This document shows positions 8,260 through 16,282 of a stretch of DNA of 36,154 nucleotides, piece after piece; position 1 is the first letter of the stretch, and each line of letters begins with the position of its first letter. The stretch is from B10-G9 sp964627755 (lineage in GTDB: Bacteria > Chloroflexota > Anaerolineae > Anaerolineales > UBA11858). The notes under the pieces were generated by a model. It was not told the DNA's origin and made no database searches. It worked only from the letters and a program-made list of their open reading frames with translations. The translations under genes were made by a program, and so were the position numbers. Where the stretch lies: assembly GCA_964627755.1 (NCBI GenBank), contig CAZVIH010000101.1, forward strand, positions 1 to 36,154, given 5' to 3'.

Positions 8260-9069
8260 CTATTCCAATAAATTAGCTCTCATTTGCTGCACTTCAGAAG
8301 GATTGAGGGCAAGTCCATCTCTGAGGTAATTATCAAAACTTCCCCATTCGTTATCAATAGATTCAAAGGAGGCCCTGAGCCAATTTTTTTGAACGCTCAT
8401 CAAGGGGCTGATCATCTTATAAGCCTTGTATCCCCTGGCGATGATCGCGGGTAATATTTGACTATTAATTCGTTTGACATACTGATTGCTAAGAAGGTAA
8501 TCCTGGTAAATGACAGATTGATCAACCCCCAGCAAGCGCAGTAAAATGGCCGCTGCATAACCAGTTCTGTCTTTTCCAGCTGAACAATGCCACAAAACAG
8601 GGCTGCCGCGGGCGTGCAGCACAGTTTGAATGAACGTTTTAAAAGCAGGTGTGAATTCGGTCGCAAATTGCTGATAAGCTTTGAGGATCAAACCGTCCGG
8701 GTCAAATCCCTCGTATTCTTTGTTCTTTAATCTCTCCCGAATCTGTTGTGAAATATCCCGGTTAACCTGATCCATAACAGGCAAATGAATTTCCTGTAAT
8801 CCTTCAGGAACCCGACTGGGGCGCCGCTCTGCTTCATAATTGGATCTGAAATCAAGGACAGCGTAAAGCCCGAAATCGGAAATGGTATCCAATCCGCGCG
8901 GTTTAAGTTTAGAGAGATCCCCCGATCGATAAAGCTGTCCCCATTTCACGGTCTGCCCAGTCCGGGTTTGATATCCGCCCAGGTCCCGGAAATTTATTAC
9001 ACCCGGGATTTTCAGTAAACGTGATTTTAATGAAATTTCTTTTTTTGCTGCAGACTCATTCCTATGCAT
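8260..9069 (-). CDS. Tyrosine/phosphoinositide-type protein phosphatase (Y_phosphatase3 family)
   Basis: A cysteine-dependent phosphatase with P-loop HCSAGKDRTG (C162, R168 counted from ATG 9069) and the family N-terminal block INFRDLGGYQTRTG. These enzymes (relatives of MptpB and LipA) act on phosphotyrosine, phosphoserine or phosphoinositides. The start is uncertain: ATG 9069 gives 269 residues with a weak AGG about seven bases upstream; ATG 9141 gives 293 residues but its extra 24 residues look non-conserved. It may share a transcript with the YcaQ-like gene downstream. No signal peptide is evident from the shorter start, so a cytoplasmic location is likely. Confidence 0.85.
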   Translation of the reverse strand: MHRNESAAKKEISLKSRLLKIPGVINFRDLGGYQTRTGQTVKWGQLYRSGDLSKLKPRGLDTISDFGLYAVLDFRSNYEAERRPSRVPEGLQEIHLPVMDQVNRDISQQIRERLKNKEYEGFDPDGLILKAYQQFATEFTPAFKTFIQTVLHARGSPVLWHCSAGKDRTGYAAAILLRLLGVDQSVIYQDYLLSNQYVKRINSQILPAIIARGYKAYKMISPLMSVQKNWLRASFESIDNEWGSFDNYLRDGLALNPSEVQQMRANLLE

Positions 9070-9331
9070 TTTTGTACCTGATAATATTCCGCAATATTCT
9101 CTTCGCCCTATAGAAATTGCGGTCAAAATTCCCAAACTCATAAGCTAACCAAATGATCGGGTTAATTATAATGTTATGATCTGGAAGTTCCCAAATATCA
9201 CATAACCACAAACAAATATTTAAGGAATGGATTGATCACCTGCGTTGGTTTATGCTGGACTCAGGATATAAACCCCTCCAGGCAAACCAGTATACCAGCT
9301 GGGTAGAAACCCCGATCAGGGATTTGTTTTT
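9070..9331. other. Gene-poor stretch with an unexplained short + strand frame
   Basis: No intact gene is visible. A + strand frame stays open from 9180 to a stop at 9348-9350 (56 codons) and reads like protein (for example IDHLRWFMLDSGYKPLQANQ), but it has no convincing start and no family I recognise. It runs slightly into the DUF3179 remnant on the other strand. It may be debris of a lost gene or chance. Confidence 0.3.
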
Positions 9332-9625
9332 TTATCCCACCGCTGAGTAACACATTGGACACCAGGTGACAGTAACAACTTTTCCCCCAACCTGGGCATT
9401 AACCACCTCATGCAAACTGAGAAGGCGGACTGGATAGGACCTGGATACACCACCAATAAGGAGACCTACAACCAGATCTGTGTCTTCCAGATCCGCCTTC
9501 TCAACCTGCATGAAATAGCTTTCTTCCGCCGGGATGGCTGGAATATCCTCTTCAGACGCTGCCAGCACCCGGTTCCTTGACTGCAAACAATCCAGTTCCG
9601 GTTCTGGTAAAGCGGCGGGGTGTCA
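9332..9625 (-). pseudogene. Truncated DUF3179-domain protein remnant
   Basis: The - strand encodes a clear DUF3179 fragment: DLVVGLLIGGVSRSYPVRLLSLHEVVNAQVGGK is followed by VTWCPMCYSAVG and then a stop at the point where intact homologues continue for another 150 or more residues. In front, the frame opens only after a TGA at 9623-9625 and has no ATG; the only starts are non-ATG codons, such as TTG 9586. Both the N-terminal signal region and the C-terminal half are missing, so this is best read as a decayed gene. DUF3179 proteins are usually secreted and of unknown function. The CPMC motif is retained. Confidence 0.7.
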
Positions 9626-9794
9626 AAATATCTGCCCGTACACCGTTACTAAGGACGAGAGAAAAAGGAGCAGAAATAAGTTTTGTTCTACAAGTTTAAG
9701 ATGAAATTCACAATGGAAATCTTACCTAATATTTTTATGATATGTTTTCCCTGGAGGAAACCATATCGAATGTGTTTTAAGTTACAATCAGTAA
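9626..9794. other. AT-rich region upstream of exonuclease III
   Basis: No gene is supported here. It holds an imperfect 12-bp hairpin (9739-9750 with 9756-9767, loop CTGGA) of unknown role. TACAAT at 9783-9788 is a possible -10 only six bases before the ATG of the next gene, which would make that message leaderless; no -35 is seen. Confidence 0.35.
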
Positions 9795-10568
9795 ATGTTT
9801 ACAATCACAACTTGGAACGTCAATGGAATAAGAGCCGCATTCAAAAACAAAGCCGATGCCTGGTGGGAGGAATATGATCCTGACCTGCTTTGCCTGCAGG
9901 AAGTTCGGGCCCGGCCGGATCAACTCACTGCCGCCCAGCGGGATGCGCTCGAAAAAAGGAATCCGGTCTGGAATCCTGCCGAAAAGGCTGGCTATAGCGG
10001 GGTTGCCACTTTCTCAAAAACCGAACCAGTCGCTACTGAAATCGGTCTGGGAATCCCCCGTTTTGATGTAGAAGGCCGCGTTATTCAAACCCTTCTTTCC
10101 GGATTGCGAATCTTTAATATTTATTTCCCAAATGGTGGACGGGATCTGAGTCGGGTTGGGTATAAACTGGATTTTTACCAGGAACTGTTGGAGATCTGTG
10201 ATCAGCTGCACAATAAAGGTGAAAAGATCATCATCTGCGGGGATTTTAATACCAGCCATCAATACATCGATCTGAAAAATCCCAAAGCCAATGAAGGCAA
10301 TACCGGTTTCCTCCCTGAAGAAAGAGAATGGATCGATATCTACCTCGAGCATGGATTTGTGGATATCTTCCGGGATCTATACCCGGAGAAGGAGCAGTAC
10401 TCCTGGTGGACCTATCGAGGCGGTGCTCGGGAGCGCAACGTGGGTTGGCGGCTGGATTATTTCCTGATCTCAGAAGCGCTGGTTGATCAAGTGGAAGATG
10501 TGATCATTCACGACCAGGTAATGGGCTCAGATCACTGCCCGGTGAGTTTGTTGATAGATCTCGATTGA
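9795..10568 (+). CDS. xth: Exodeoxyribonuclease III / AP endonuclease
   Basis: A 257-residue enzyme of the ExoIII/APE1 family that cuts DNA 5' to abasic sites and removes 3' blocks in base-excision repair. Active-site elements are all present: N8 (TWNVNGIRA), E36 (CLQEVR), YFPNGG at 110-115, D150 and N152 (CGDFNTSH), D221 (WRLDYFLIS) and D246-H247 (GSDHCPV). Length is normal. ATG 9795 gives the canonical N terminus. No Shine-Dalgarno site is visible, and a possible -10 lies six bases upstream. It follows the DUF3179 remnant and precedes the mutase-domain operon. Confidence 0.95.
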   Translation: MFTITTWNVNGIRAAFKNKADAWWEEYDPDLLCLQEVRARPDQLTAAQRDALEKRNPVWNPAEKAGYSGVATFSKTEPVATEIGLGIPRFDVEGRVIQTLLSGLRIFNIYFPNGGRDLSRVGYKLDFYQELLEICDQLHNKGEKIIICGDFNTSHQYIDLKNPKANEGNTGFLPEEREWIDIYLEHGFVDIFRDLYPEKEQYSWWTYRGGARERNVGWRLDYFLISEALVDQVEDVIIHDQVMGSDHCPVSLLIDLD

Positions 10569-10595
10569 AGTTCTCCCCGTCCTTTGGGGTATAAT
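10565..10595 (+). promoter_or_regulatory. Promoter of the mutase-domain/meaB operon
   Basis: TATAAT at 10590-10595 is preceded by TTGAAG at 10565-10570 with a 19-base spacer. The predicted transcript starts near 10602, about 25 bases before the chosen start codon. The spacing is slightly long for a standard promoter. Confidence 0.5.
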
Positions 10596-10626
10596 TTTTT
10601 TAGGATAAATGTACTCTGGAGGCGGA

Positions 10627-11028
10627 ATGGGAAAATCTCAAGGCAAGATCAGAGTATTAATTGCAAAAGCTGGTTTGGACGGCCATGATAGAGGGGCAAA
10701 AGTTGTTGCCCGGGCTTTACGAGATGCCGGCATGGAAGTGATCTACACCGGTTTGCGTCAAACCCCAGAGATGATAACCGAGGCCGCTCTTCAGGAAGAC
10801 GTCCACGTGGTCGGTTTATCCATCCTTTCCGGGGCGCATATGACCCTGGTCCCCAAAGTGCTTAAAATGCTCAACGAACAAGGACTTGATGATATCAAGC
10901 TCTTCCTGGGCGGCATCATACCGGATGAAGATAAAACCAAACTAAGAAAGCTGGGTGTGGATGGAATATACGGTCCCGGCACCTCCACCCAGACCATCAT
11001 TGAAGACATTCAACAGGCATGTCAGTAA
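10627..11028 (+). CDS. Stand-alone B12-binding domain of methylmalonyl-CoA-type mutase
   Basis: Start chosen at ATG 10627 because GGAGG sits about five bases before it; the frame also has ATG 10609. The 133-residue product is just the cobalamin-binding Rossmann-like domain. The D-x-H-x-x-G motif for base-off cobalamin is D18-G-H20-D-R-G23, followed by SILSGAH and LGGIIPDED. In acyl-CoA mutases split into two chains, this small subunit pairs with a separate TIM-barrel subunit. No catalytic subunit is present in the window, so the partner must be encoded elsewhere. It overlaps meaB by 10 bases, which fits a shared role in mutase function. Whether the mutase acts on methylmalonyl-CoA, isobutyryl-CoA or another substrate cannot be told. 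Confidence 0.9.
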   Translation: MGKSQGKIRVLIAKAGLDGHDRGAKVVARALRDAGMEVIYTGLRQTPEMITEAALQEDVHVVGLSILSGAHMTLVPKVLKMLNEQGLDDIKLFLGGIIPDEDKTKLRKLGVDGIYGPGTSTQTIIEDIQQACQ

Positions 11029-12038
11029 CCCACACGAAAGCAATCCTTAATGGGGAGCGGCTGGCTTTGACCCGTGCCCTGACTCAGGTAGAAAACAACA
11101 CCGCTGAAGGATTAGAAATCCTGGAAGCGCTCTTCCCCCATACCGGAAAAGCCCATCTGATCGGAGTTACAGGCGCACCAGGGACAGGAAAATCAACCCT
11201 GGTAAACCAGCTGGCTCTGGCATTTCGGCAAATGGCGGATGGTATTACTCCTCCCAAAGTTGCCATCGTGGCCGTGGATCCCACCAGCCCCTTCAGCGGG
11301 GGCGCTCTTCTGGGAGACCGGGTTCGCATGCAGGATCTGGCGGGCGATCCCGGTATTTTCATCCGCTCCATGGCCTCCCGCGGCTCACTGGGCGGCCTGG
11401 CAGCCGCAACCGCTGGTCTTGTGCAAGTCTTTGACGCCGCTGGATTTGAGATCATTATCATTGAAACCGTCGGCGCAGGACAAGCTGAAGTTAATATCGC
11501 CCGATTGGCGCACACCACCATTGTTATCGAAGCACCGGGGCTGGGGGATGAAATCCAGACCATCAAGGCTGGAATTCTGGAAATTGCCGATATCCTGGTA
11601 GTTAATAAATCCGATAAACCGGGAGCAGAGAACACTCTCCGGGGCCTCCGAAACATGTTGTCCCTGGCCCATCCGGAAGAGAATTCAATTAACCACCACG
11701 GCGAAATTATGGAATTCAATACCGAAACAGATCAAGCCGAGAATGGCTGGATCCCGCCTGTACTTCCCACAATAGCCACATCGGGGGAGGGAATCCCGGA
11801 ACTCGTGAATAAGCTTATAGCTCATAACGATTATCTGAAATCCAGTGGAATTTGGCGGGAGAGAGAAGAAAAACGATTAAAGAATCAACTGGAAACCCTG
11901 CTGGGCGCAGCGCTGCGTTCGCGCTGGGAAAAAAGGATCTCCCCTGATATTTATCAAGCTGCCCTCACCCAAGTCATCAAACGGGAGCTATCTCCCTGGC
12001 GGGCAGTTGAAGAATTGATCCAAGGAGCTGGTTTATGA
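11019..12038 (+). CDS. meaB: MeaB/ArgK-type GTPase, chaperone of B12-dependent mutase
   Basis: A 339-residue G3E-family GTPase that gates cobalamin loading and protects acyl-CoA mutases from inactivation. The Walker A motif is GAPGTGKST (52-60). Also visible are VDPTSPFSGGALLGDRVRM, the ETVGAGQ switch, and the NKSD guanine-specificity motif. The C-terminal dimerisation arm is retained. It overlaps the B12-binding domain gene upstream, and its stop overlaps the ATG of the acetyltransferase gene (ATGA). The operon position next to a mutase subunit supports the MeaB assignment over any arginine-transport role. Confidence 0.95.
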   Translation: MSVTHTKAILNGERLALTRALTQVENNTAEGLEILEALFPHTGKAHLIGVTGAPGTGKSTLVNQLALAFRQMADGITPPKVAIVAVDPTSPFSGGALLGDRVRMQDLAGDPGIFIRSMASRGSLGGLAAATAGLVQVFDAAGFEIIIIETVGAGQAEVNIARLAHTTIVIEAPGLGDEIQTIKAGILEIADILVVNKSDKPGAENTLRGLRNMLSLAHPEENSINHHGEIMEFNTETDQAENGWIPPVLPTIATSGEGIPELVNKLIAHNDYLKSSGIWREREEKRLKNQLETLLGAALRSRWEKRISPDIYQAALTQVIKRELSPWRAVEELIQGAGL

Positions 12039-12583
12039 TACTTGGTGAACAGATCCGCTTTCGAGCCATTGAAAAAGAAGATCTGCCATATTTTGTCAAA
12101 TGGTTGAACGACCCCGAGGTCAGGCAGGGCCTATCCATGATCCTGCCTCTCTCCCTGGCGGAAGAAGCGGATTGGTTTGAGGAATTGTTAAAAAAGCCTC
12201 CGTTTGAAAGGCCGTTGGCAATTGAGATCCAGCCAGATCCTCAAGTGGATGAGTGGATCTTTGTAGGCAACTGTGGATTGTTTGGCATCGATTGGCAAAA
12301 CCGGTTCGCCGAGATTGGCATTCACATTGGTGATAAAAAGTATTGGAACCAAGGTTTTGGTACCAAAGCCATGCGCTTAATCCTGAAACACGGATTTGAT
12401 AACCTTAACCTGCACAGACTCTGGCTGCGGGTTTTCGAAACAAACTTACGGGCAATCCATTCTTACGAAAAAGCCGGCTTTACTCTGGAAGGAAAGTTAC
12501 GTCAAGCCCAGTACCTTGATGGAAAATATGTGGATGTTATGATTATGAGTATGATCAAACTTGAATGGAAAGAACAACAGTAA
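12035..12583 (+). CDS. GNAT-family N-acetyltransferase (RimJ/RimL/SpeG-like)
   Basis: A 182-residue acetyl-CoA-dependent acetyltransferase of the Acetyltransf_3 type. The acetyl-CoA-binding segment is GDKKYWNQGFGTKAMRLIL, with the downstream NLHRLWLRVFETNLRAIHSYEKAGF block typical of the fold. Candidate substrates are a protein N-terminus or a small amine. ATG 12035 overlaps the meaB stop (ATGA), so it is co-translated with meaB. Its stop lies 11 bases before the prs start. Confidence 0.88.
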   Translation: MILGEQIRFRAIEKEDLPYFVKWLNDPEVRQGLSMILPLSLAEEADWFEELLKKPPFERPLAIEIQPDPQVDEWIFVGNCGLFGIDWQNRFAEIGIHIGDKKYWNQGFGTKAMRLILKHGFDNLNLHRLWLRVFETNLRAIHSYEKAGFTLEGKLRQAQYLDGKYVDVMIMSMIKLEWKEQQ

Positions 12584-12594
12584 AGGAATCACTT

Positions 12595-13590
12595 ATGGCG
12601 CAAAAAATAACCACACTTCCAGGTATGTATGGTGATATTAAACTTATTGCCGGGACAGCAATTCCCGAAGTCGCCCAGGGCATAGCAAATTACCTCAACG
12701 TCCCTATCAGCGGAAGGGATATCATCGACTACCCCAATGAGAATATCTGGGTCCGACTTCATAATAGTGTACGCGGACAGGACGTCTACCTGGTCCAGAA
12801 TACTTCTCGACCGGTCCACCGCAACTTAATGGAGCTGTTAATTACTCTGCAAACATTGCGGTTGGATTCTGCCGGTCGAGTAACTGCAGTCATCCCCTAC
12901 CTGAGCTATACCCGGTCAGATAAAAAAGATAAACCAAGGGTGCCGATCACAGCTCGCCTGGTCGCCGATATGATTGAAATTGCCGGCGCAGACCGCTATA
13001 TGACCATGGATATGCACGCCGGTCAAATTCAGGGATTCTTCTCCATCCCCGGAGACGTATTAACCGCCTACCACTTGTTAAAAGACCGCCTGTTCCAATT
13101 ACTGCCCAAGATGATAAACCCTGTAGTCCTTACAGTTGATCTTGGTTTTGCAAAAAAGGGCCGCAATCTGGCCGTCGAGCTGGGTGTGCCAATTGCTTTC
13201 ATCGAAAAACGGCGCCGGAAGAAGACCAATGCCGCCCAGGCTCTAACTCTGATTGGTGATACTTCTGACAGGGATGTAATCATCGTAGATGATGAAGTGG
13301 ATACCGGTGGATCTATGGCTGAAGCAGCAATGGTGGCAAAAAAGAATGGTGCCCGTGAAATTTACTCTGTTTTCGTTCATCCAGTATTCTCTGGCCCAGC
13401 TATTGAGAAACTGGCCGCATCCCCCATAACCCATCTTATAACAACAAACTCCGTCCCTGTAGCCTCTGAAGGTATAAAAACCCTCAGGGAAAAACGCAAA
13501 GTAGATATCCTGGATATCTCACCCCTGTTGGGTGAGGTCATCCAGAGAGCCCATGAGGGGCGCAGCGTAGGCGAAATGTTCGACGAATAA
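12595..13590 (+). CDS. prs: Ribose-phosphate pyrophosphokinase (PRPP synthase)
   Basis: Start chosen at ATG 12595 with AAAGGA seven bases upstream; an in-frame ATG at 12565 lies inside the upstream gene. The 331-residue enzyme makes PRPP from ribose-5-phosphate and ATP. Visible features are the catalytic flexible loop (YTRSDKKDKPRVPITARLVADM), MDMHAGQIQGFF, and the PRPP loop VIIVDDEVDTGGSM. Differences from E. coli Prs are PNENI in place of FSDGE, TVDLGFAKKGRNLA in place of the SPDVGGVVRAR segment, and E for M in the PRPP loop. These suggest a divergent Prs branch, probably with altered allostery, but function is likely retained. It precedes mutM by five bases. Confidence 0.9.
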   Translation: MAQKITTLPGMYGDIKLIAGTAIPEVAQGIANYLNVPISGRDIIDYPNENIWVRLHNSVRGQDVYLVQNTSRPVHRNLMELLITLQTLRLDSAGRVTAVIPYLSYTRSDKKDKPRVPITARLVADMIEIAGADRYMTMDMHAGQIQGFFSIPGDVLTAYHLLKDRLFQLLPKMINPVVLTVDLGFAKKGRNLAVELGVPIAFIEKRRRKKTNAAQALTLIGDTSDRDVIIVDDEVDTGGSMAEAAMVAKKNGAREIYSVFVHPVFSGPAIEKLAASPITHLITTNSVPVASEGIKTLREKRKVDILDISPLLGEVIQRAHEGRSVGEMFDE

Positions 13591-13595
13591 ATCTC

Positions 13596-14420
13596 ATGCC
13601 AGAACTTCCAGAAGTCGAGACCTTTCGCAGATACCTTCTCCAGGGAGAATCTGGATCACCATCGATCCTTGGTAAGAAGATTAAGGATGCCGAATTATTC
13701 TGGGATAAGACTCTCGCAGAGCCGGCGCCGGGAGAATTCAAGGACCGCATCCGGGGGCAATTTGTCACTGGGATTGGTCGACGCGGTAAAAATCTGCTGA
13801 TCCATCTCTCTAAGGATACATTGATCATCCATCTGCGCATGAGCGGAGAGCTGATCGTAGAAGAAAAAACCAATCCCACAGGAAAACATTACCGGCTAAT
13901 CGTAAATTTCACAGATAAATACAGGCTCGCATTCAATAACATCCGCAAATTCGGGCGGGTCTGGCTTATTGAAGATCCCAATCAGGTGATCGGGATTCTT
14001 GGTCCCGAACCTCTGAAGGATGATTTCACACCAGAGCTTTTCCATCAGATCCTCCAAAATCGCAGCAGACAGCTGAAGTATTTCCTGCTAGACCAGAAAA
14101 TGATTGCCGGAATGGGCAACATCTACACCGATGAAGCCTTATATCGCGCAAAACTGCACCCGGCCAGAAAATCCGATACCATTAGTACCGCCGAAGCCAA
14201 ACGACTTTGGGTGAGCATCCGGGAAGTCCTCCAAGAAGGTATCCAAAATCAAGGGTCTAGTATTGATTGGATGTACCAAGGAGGAGATTACCAGAAATAT
14301 CTCTCGGTGTATAATTTAGAAGGAGAACCCTGCCGACGTTGTAAAACGCCCATAGAGCGGATCAAAATCGCGCAGCGCAGCACCTATATTTGCCCGATCT
14401 GCCAACCGTTTCCTGAGTGA
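13596..14420 (+). CDS. mutM: Formamidopyrimidine-DNA glycosylase
   Basis: A 274-residue bifunctional glycosylase/AP lyase that removes 8-oxoguanine and Fapy lesions. The mature N terminus PELPEVET carries the catalytic Pro (after Met removal) and Glu. GRRGKNLLIHL holds the conserved Lys. The H2TH region is LDQKMIAGMGNIYTDEALYRAKLHP. The C-terminal zinc finger is C246-x2-C249 and C266-x2-C269. Start is ATG 13596, five bases after prs; no strong Shine-Dalgarno site is visible, so coupling to prs is likely. Confidence 0.95.
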   Translation: MPELPEVETFRRYLLQGESGSPSILGKKIKDAELFWDKTLAEPAPGEFKDRIRGQFVTGIGRRGKNLLIHLSKDTLIIHLRMSGELIVEEKTNPTGKHYRLIVNFTDKYRLAFNNIRKFGRVWLIEDPNQVIGILGPEPLKDDFTPELFHQILQNRSRQLKYFLLDQKMIAGMGNIYTDEALYRAKLHPARKSDTISTAEAKRLWVSIREVLQEGIQNQGSSIDWMYQGGDYQKYLSVYNLEGEPCRRCKTPIERIKIAQRSTYICPICQPFPE

Positions 14421-14432
14421 GAAGGAGTTCCT

Positions 14433-15095
14433 ATGCAAATTGCCCTGCTTGTCTTTATCGTGATATTCGCACTGGCGATCGGATTCTTCCTGGGACTATT
14501 CTTGTTGTCCATGAATTCGCCTCTGCTAAATAAACTCTTCCAAAAAGATGAAACAGAATCAGAGGTAAATCTACCCGGGTCATCTGAAGCGGCTCTGGTA
14601 GGAACTGCCGAGAACGTTCTCCAAATCAAAAAGCCCAGTCCAAATTCAAAGCTTCTGATGCAGGTCTGGAAAGAAGAGGGCAAACCACCGGTATATGATC
14701 TCAACGGAACCTACGTAGAGAAAGAGAAATTGCCCCAAGAAATCTTAAACATCATTACTGTTCAAAAAGGAGCTGCTTCCGAGCCCGAGCTCCAGAAACC
14801 CGTTCAAACCCCCGATGAAGCGGACTCCATTCTCCAGGATGTCGAAGCCGAGGAAGAGGGAGAAGCCAAGGCAAAAATGCTCAGCGTGATCGATGAGGTA
14901 AATGAGATCCTACAGAAGAAACTTCATGGGTCCCCATTGGCCGGCAAAGGTATCCACCTGATGGAGAATCACAATAAGGAAATTCGCTTCTGGGTGGGTT
15001 TGAATTCCTATAATGATGTGGAGGAAATCCCAGATCCGGAAGTACGGCAAATCATTGATGAATCTGTGAGGGAATGGGAAGAACACCGGGTTTAA
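14433..15095 (+). CDS. Membrane-anchored protein of unknown function
   Basis: A 220-residue product starting at ATG 14433 with GAAGGAG upstream. Residues about 3-28 form one membrane segment (LLVFIVIFALAIGFFLGLFLL). A cytoplasmic, acidic region follows. Residues about 70-100 (LLMQVWKEEGKPPVYDLNGTYVEKEKLP) and the C-terminal 60 (DEVNEILQKKLHGSPLAGKGIHLMENHNKEIRFWVGLNSYNDVEEIPDPEVRQII) look folded and conserved. I do not recognise the family. It is the last gene of the run from mutM and ends two bases before the convergent add gene. Confidence 0.75.
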   Translation: MQIALLVFIVIFALAIGFFLGLFLLSMNSPLLNKLFQKDETESEVNLPGSSEAALVGTAENVLQIKKPSPNSKLLMQVWKEEGKPPVYDLNGTYVEKEKLPQEILNIITVQKGAASEPELQKPVQTPDEADSILQDVEAEEEGEAKAKMLSVIDEVNEILQKKLHGSPLAGKGIHLMENHNKEIRFWVGLNSYNDVEEIPDPEVRQIIDESVREWEEHRV

Positions 15096-15097
15096 GA

Positions 15098-16171
15098 CTA
15101 TTTCCGCCCGTTAACCATTTCAGTAAATTCACTTGTTATTACCGCACTCAATTTCGTGCGGAGATCATCAGGTAAAAACGCCCCCTGGGCGGCAGCGGTT
15201 ACCCGCTCTCCTACCACTCGCAGGGGAAGCCCCAGCACTTGATGTACAGTTTGATATTCACCAGACAGATTGATCTTGGAAATGCTTGGATCATCAGTGT
15301 TGATAGTAACGTTTAATCCTTCCCGGATCATTTGTCTGATTGGATGATCCGTGATGTTTTCGACCACTCCAGAATGAAGATTGCTGGTAACACAAACTTC
15401 GAAGTGCGTCCCCCGCTCCCGGGCCAGGGCGACTGTATAGGGATCATCTAAAACTCGGATTCCATGGCCGATCCGGTCAGCCCCCAGCAATTCAATGGCC
15501 TGTTTCACATTTTCTGATCCACCCCACTCCCCTGCATGGATAGTCGTTTTCAAACCACTCTGCCTGGCGATCTTGAATATCTCTTGAAAAGGTTCTCCGG
15601 AAAAATCCGCTTCATTTCCAGCCAGATCAATACCAACAATACCCTGATCCATTTTATCCAGAGCGATCTCGATTGCTTTCTGGGCCTGGGCTATACTTTC
15701 ATGGCGATTCATACTGATCAGTAGGCGAACCAGGACATCAAAGTGAGCAGAAGCCTCCTGAACACTCTCTATGACCCAATCCACCACCTGAGTCATTGGG
15801 AAACCTTCCGCCCTGCTGAGTGCAACAGGAGTGAAACGCAGTTCCAGATAACGGATATTATCGAGGGCCGCGTCTTCCACCGCTTCCCAGGTAATGCGTT
15901 TGATTATATCGGGGGACTTATAAAAAAGGCGCAGGGTACCGAACTTGGCCAGGAAATTTTCGAAAGTATAAGGATCTTCATGTTCTACCTGGACCAAAGG
16001 TCGTAGATAGCCAGTATTCTTTACATCCATCTCGTGAGCACGGACGATTTCCATCATGGTTTTGACGCGCAAAGAACCTTCCAAATGGCGGTGAAGCTCC
16101 ACTTTGGGCAAACTCTTATAAAAATCAGCGACTTCAGGAACCTGATTTTCAGTCATCGAGATCTTATCCAT
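15098..16171 (-). CDS. add: Adenosine deaminase family protein
   Basis: A 357-residue amidohydrolase. Zinc ligands H27 and H29 are in KVELHRHLEG. HAGEWGG supplies the catalytic Glu and third His, GADRIGHGIRV and TSNLHSG are typical, and NTDDPSI carries the last ligand Asp. These enzymes deaminate adenosine in purine salvage; some relatives act on adenine or aminofutalosine, so the substrate is not certain. ATG 16171 and ATG 16156 (MTENQVPEV) are both possible starts; neither has a strong Shine-Dalgarno site. It lies downstream of secA and is separated from it by a terminator. Confidence 0.87.
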   Translation of the reverse strand: MDKISMTENQVPEVADFYKSLPKVELHRHLEGSLRVKTMMEIVRAHEMDVKNTGYLRPLVQVEHEDPYTFENFLAKFGTLRLFYKSPDIIKRITWEAVEDAALDNIRYLELRFTPVALSRAEGFPMTQVVDWVIESVQEASAHFDVLVRLLISMNRHESIAQAQKAIEIALDKMDQGIVGIDLAGNEADFSGEPFQEIFKIARQSGLKTTIHAGEWGGSENVKQAIELLGADRIGHGIRVLDDPYTVALARERGTHFEVCVTSNLHSGVVENITDHPIRQMIREGLNVTINTDDPSISKINLSGEYQTVHQVLGLPLRVVGERVTAAAQGAFLPDDLRTKLSAVITSEFTEMVNGRK

Positions 16172-16221
16172 GTGCCAGAGATTGATTTATTTATTGTACC
16201 TGATTAATCGAGGCCAAAAGA

Positions 16222-16253
16222 AACCAGGACGCTCGTACTTGAGCGTCCTGGTT
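16222..16253 (-). terminator. Intrinsic terminator of secA
   Basis: A perfect 13-bp stem (16222-16234 with 16241-16253), rich in GC at the top, has a six-base loop. On the - strand it is followed by TTTCTTTT. It stands between the secA stop and the add start, so add should have its own promoter. Confidence 0.85.
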
Positions 16254-16282
16254 AAAGGGTTAATTCGAAGTTTCTTGATTGA

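Noticed and set aside
9739..9767. Hairpin upstream of xth considered as terminator or riboswitch
   Set aside because: The stem has a mismatch, no T tail follows on the + strand, and no riboswitch consensus is recognisable. It is kept only as an unexplained hairpin in the region note.
11084..11719. 211-codon open frame antisense to meaB
   Set aside because: It lies entirely within a firmly identified gene, has no family-like motif, and its composition (Ser/Pro/Arg-rich) is typical of an antisense shadow.
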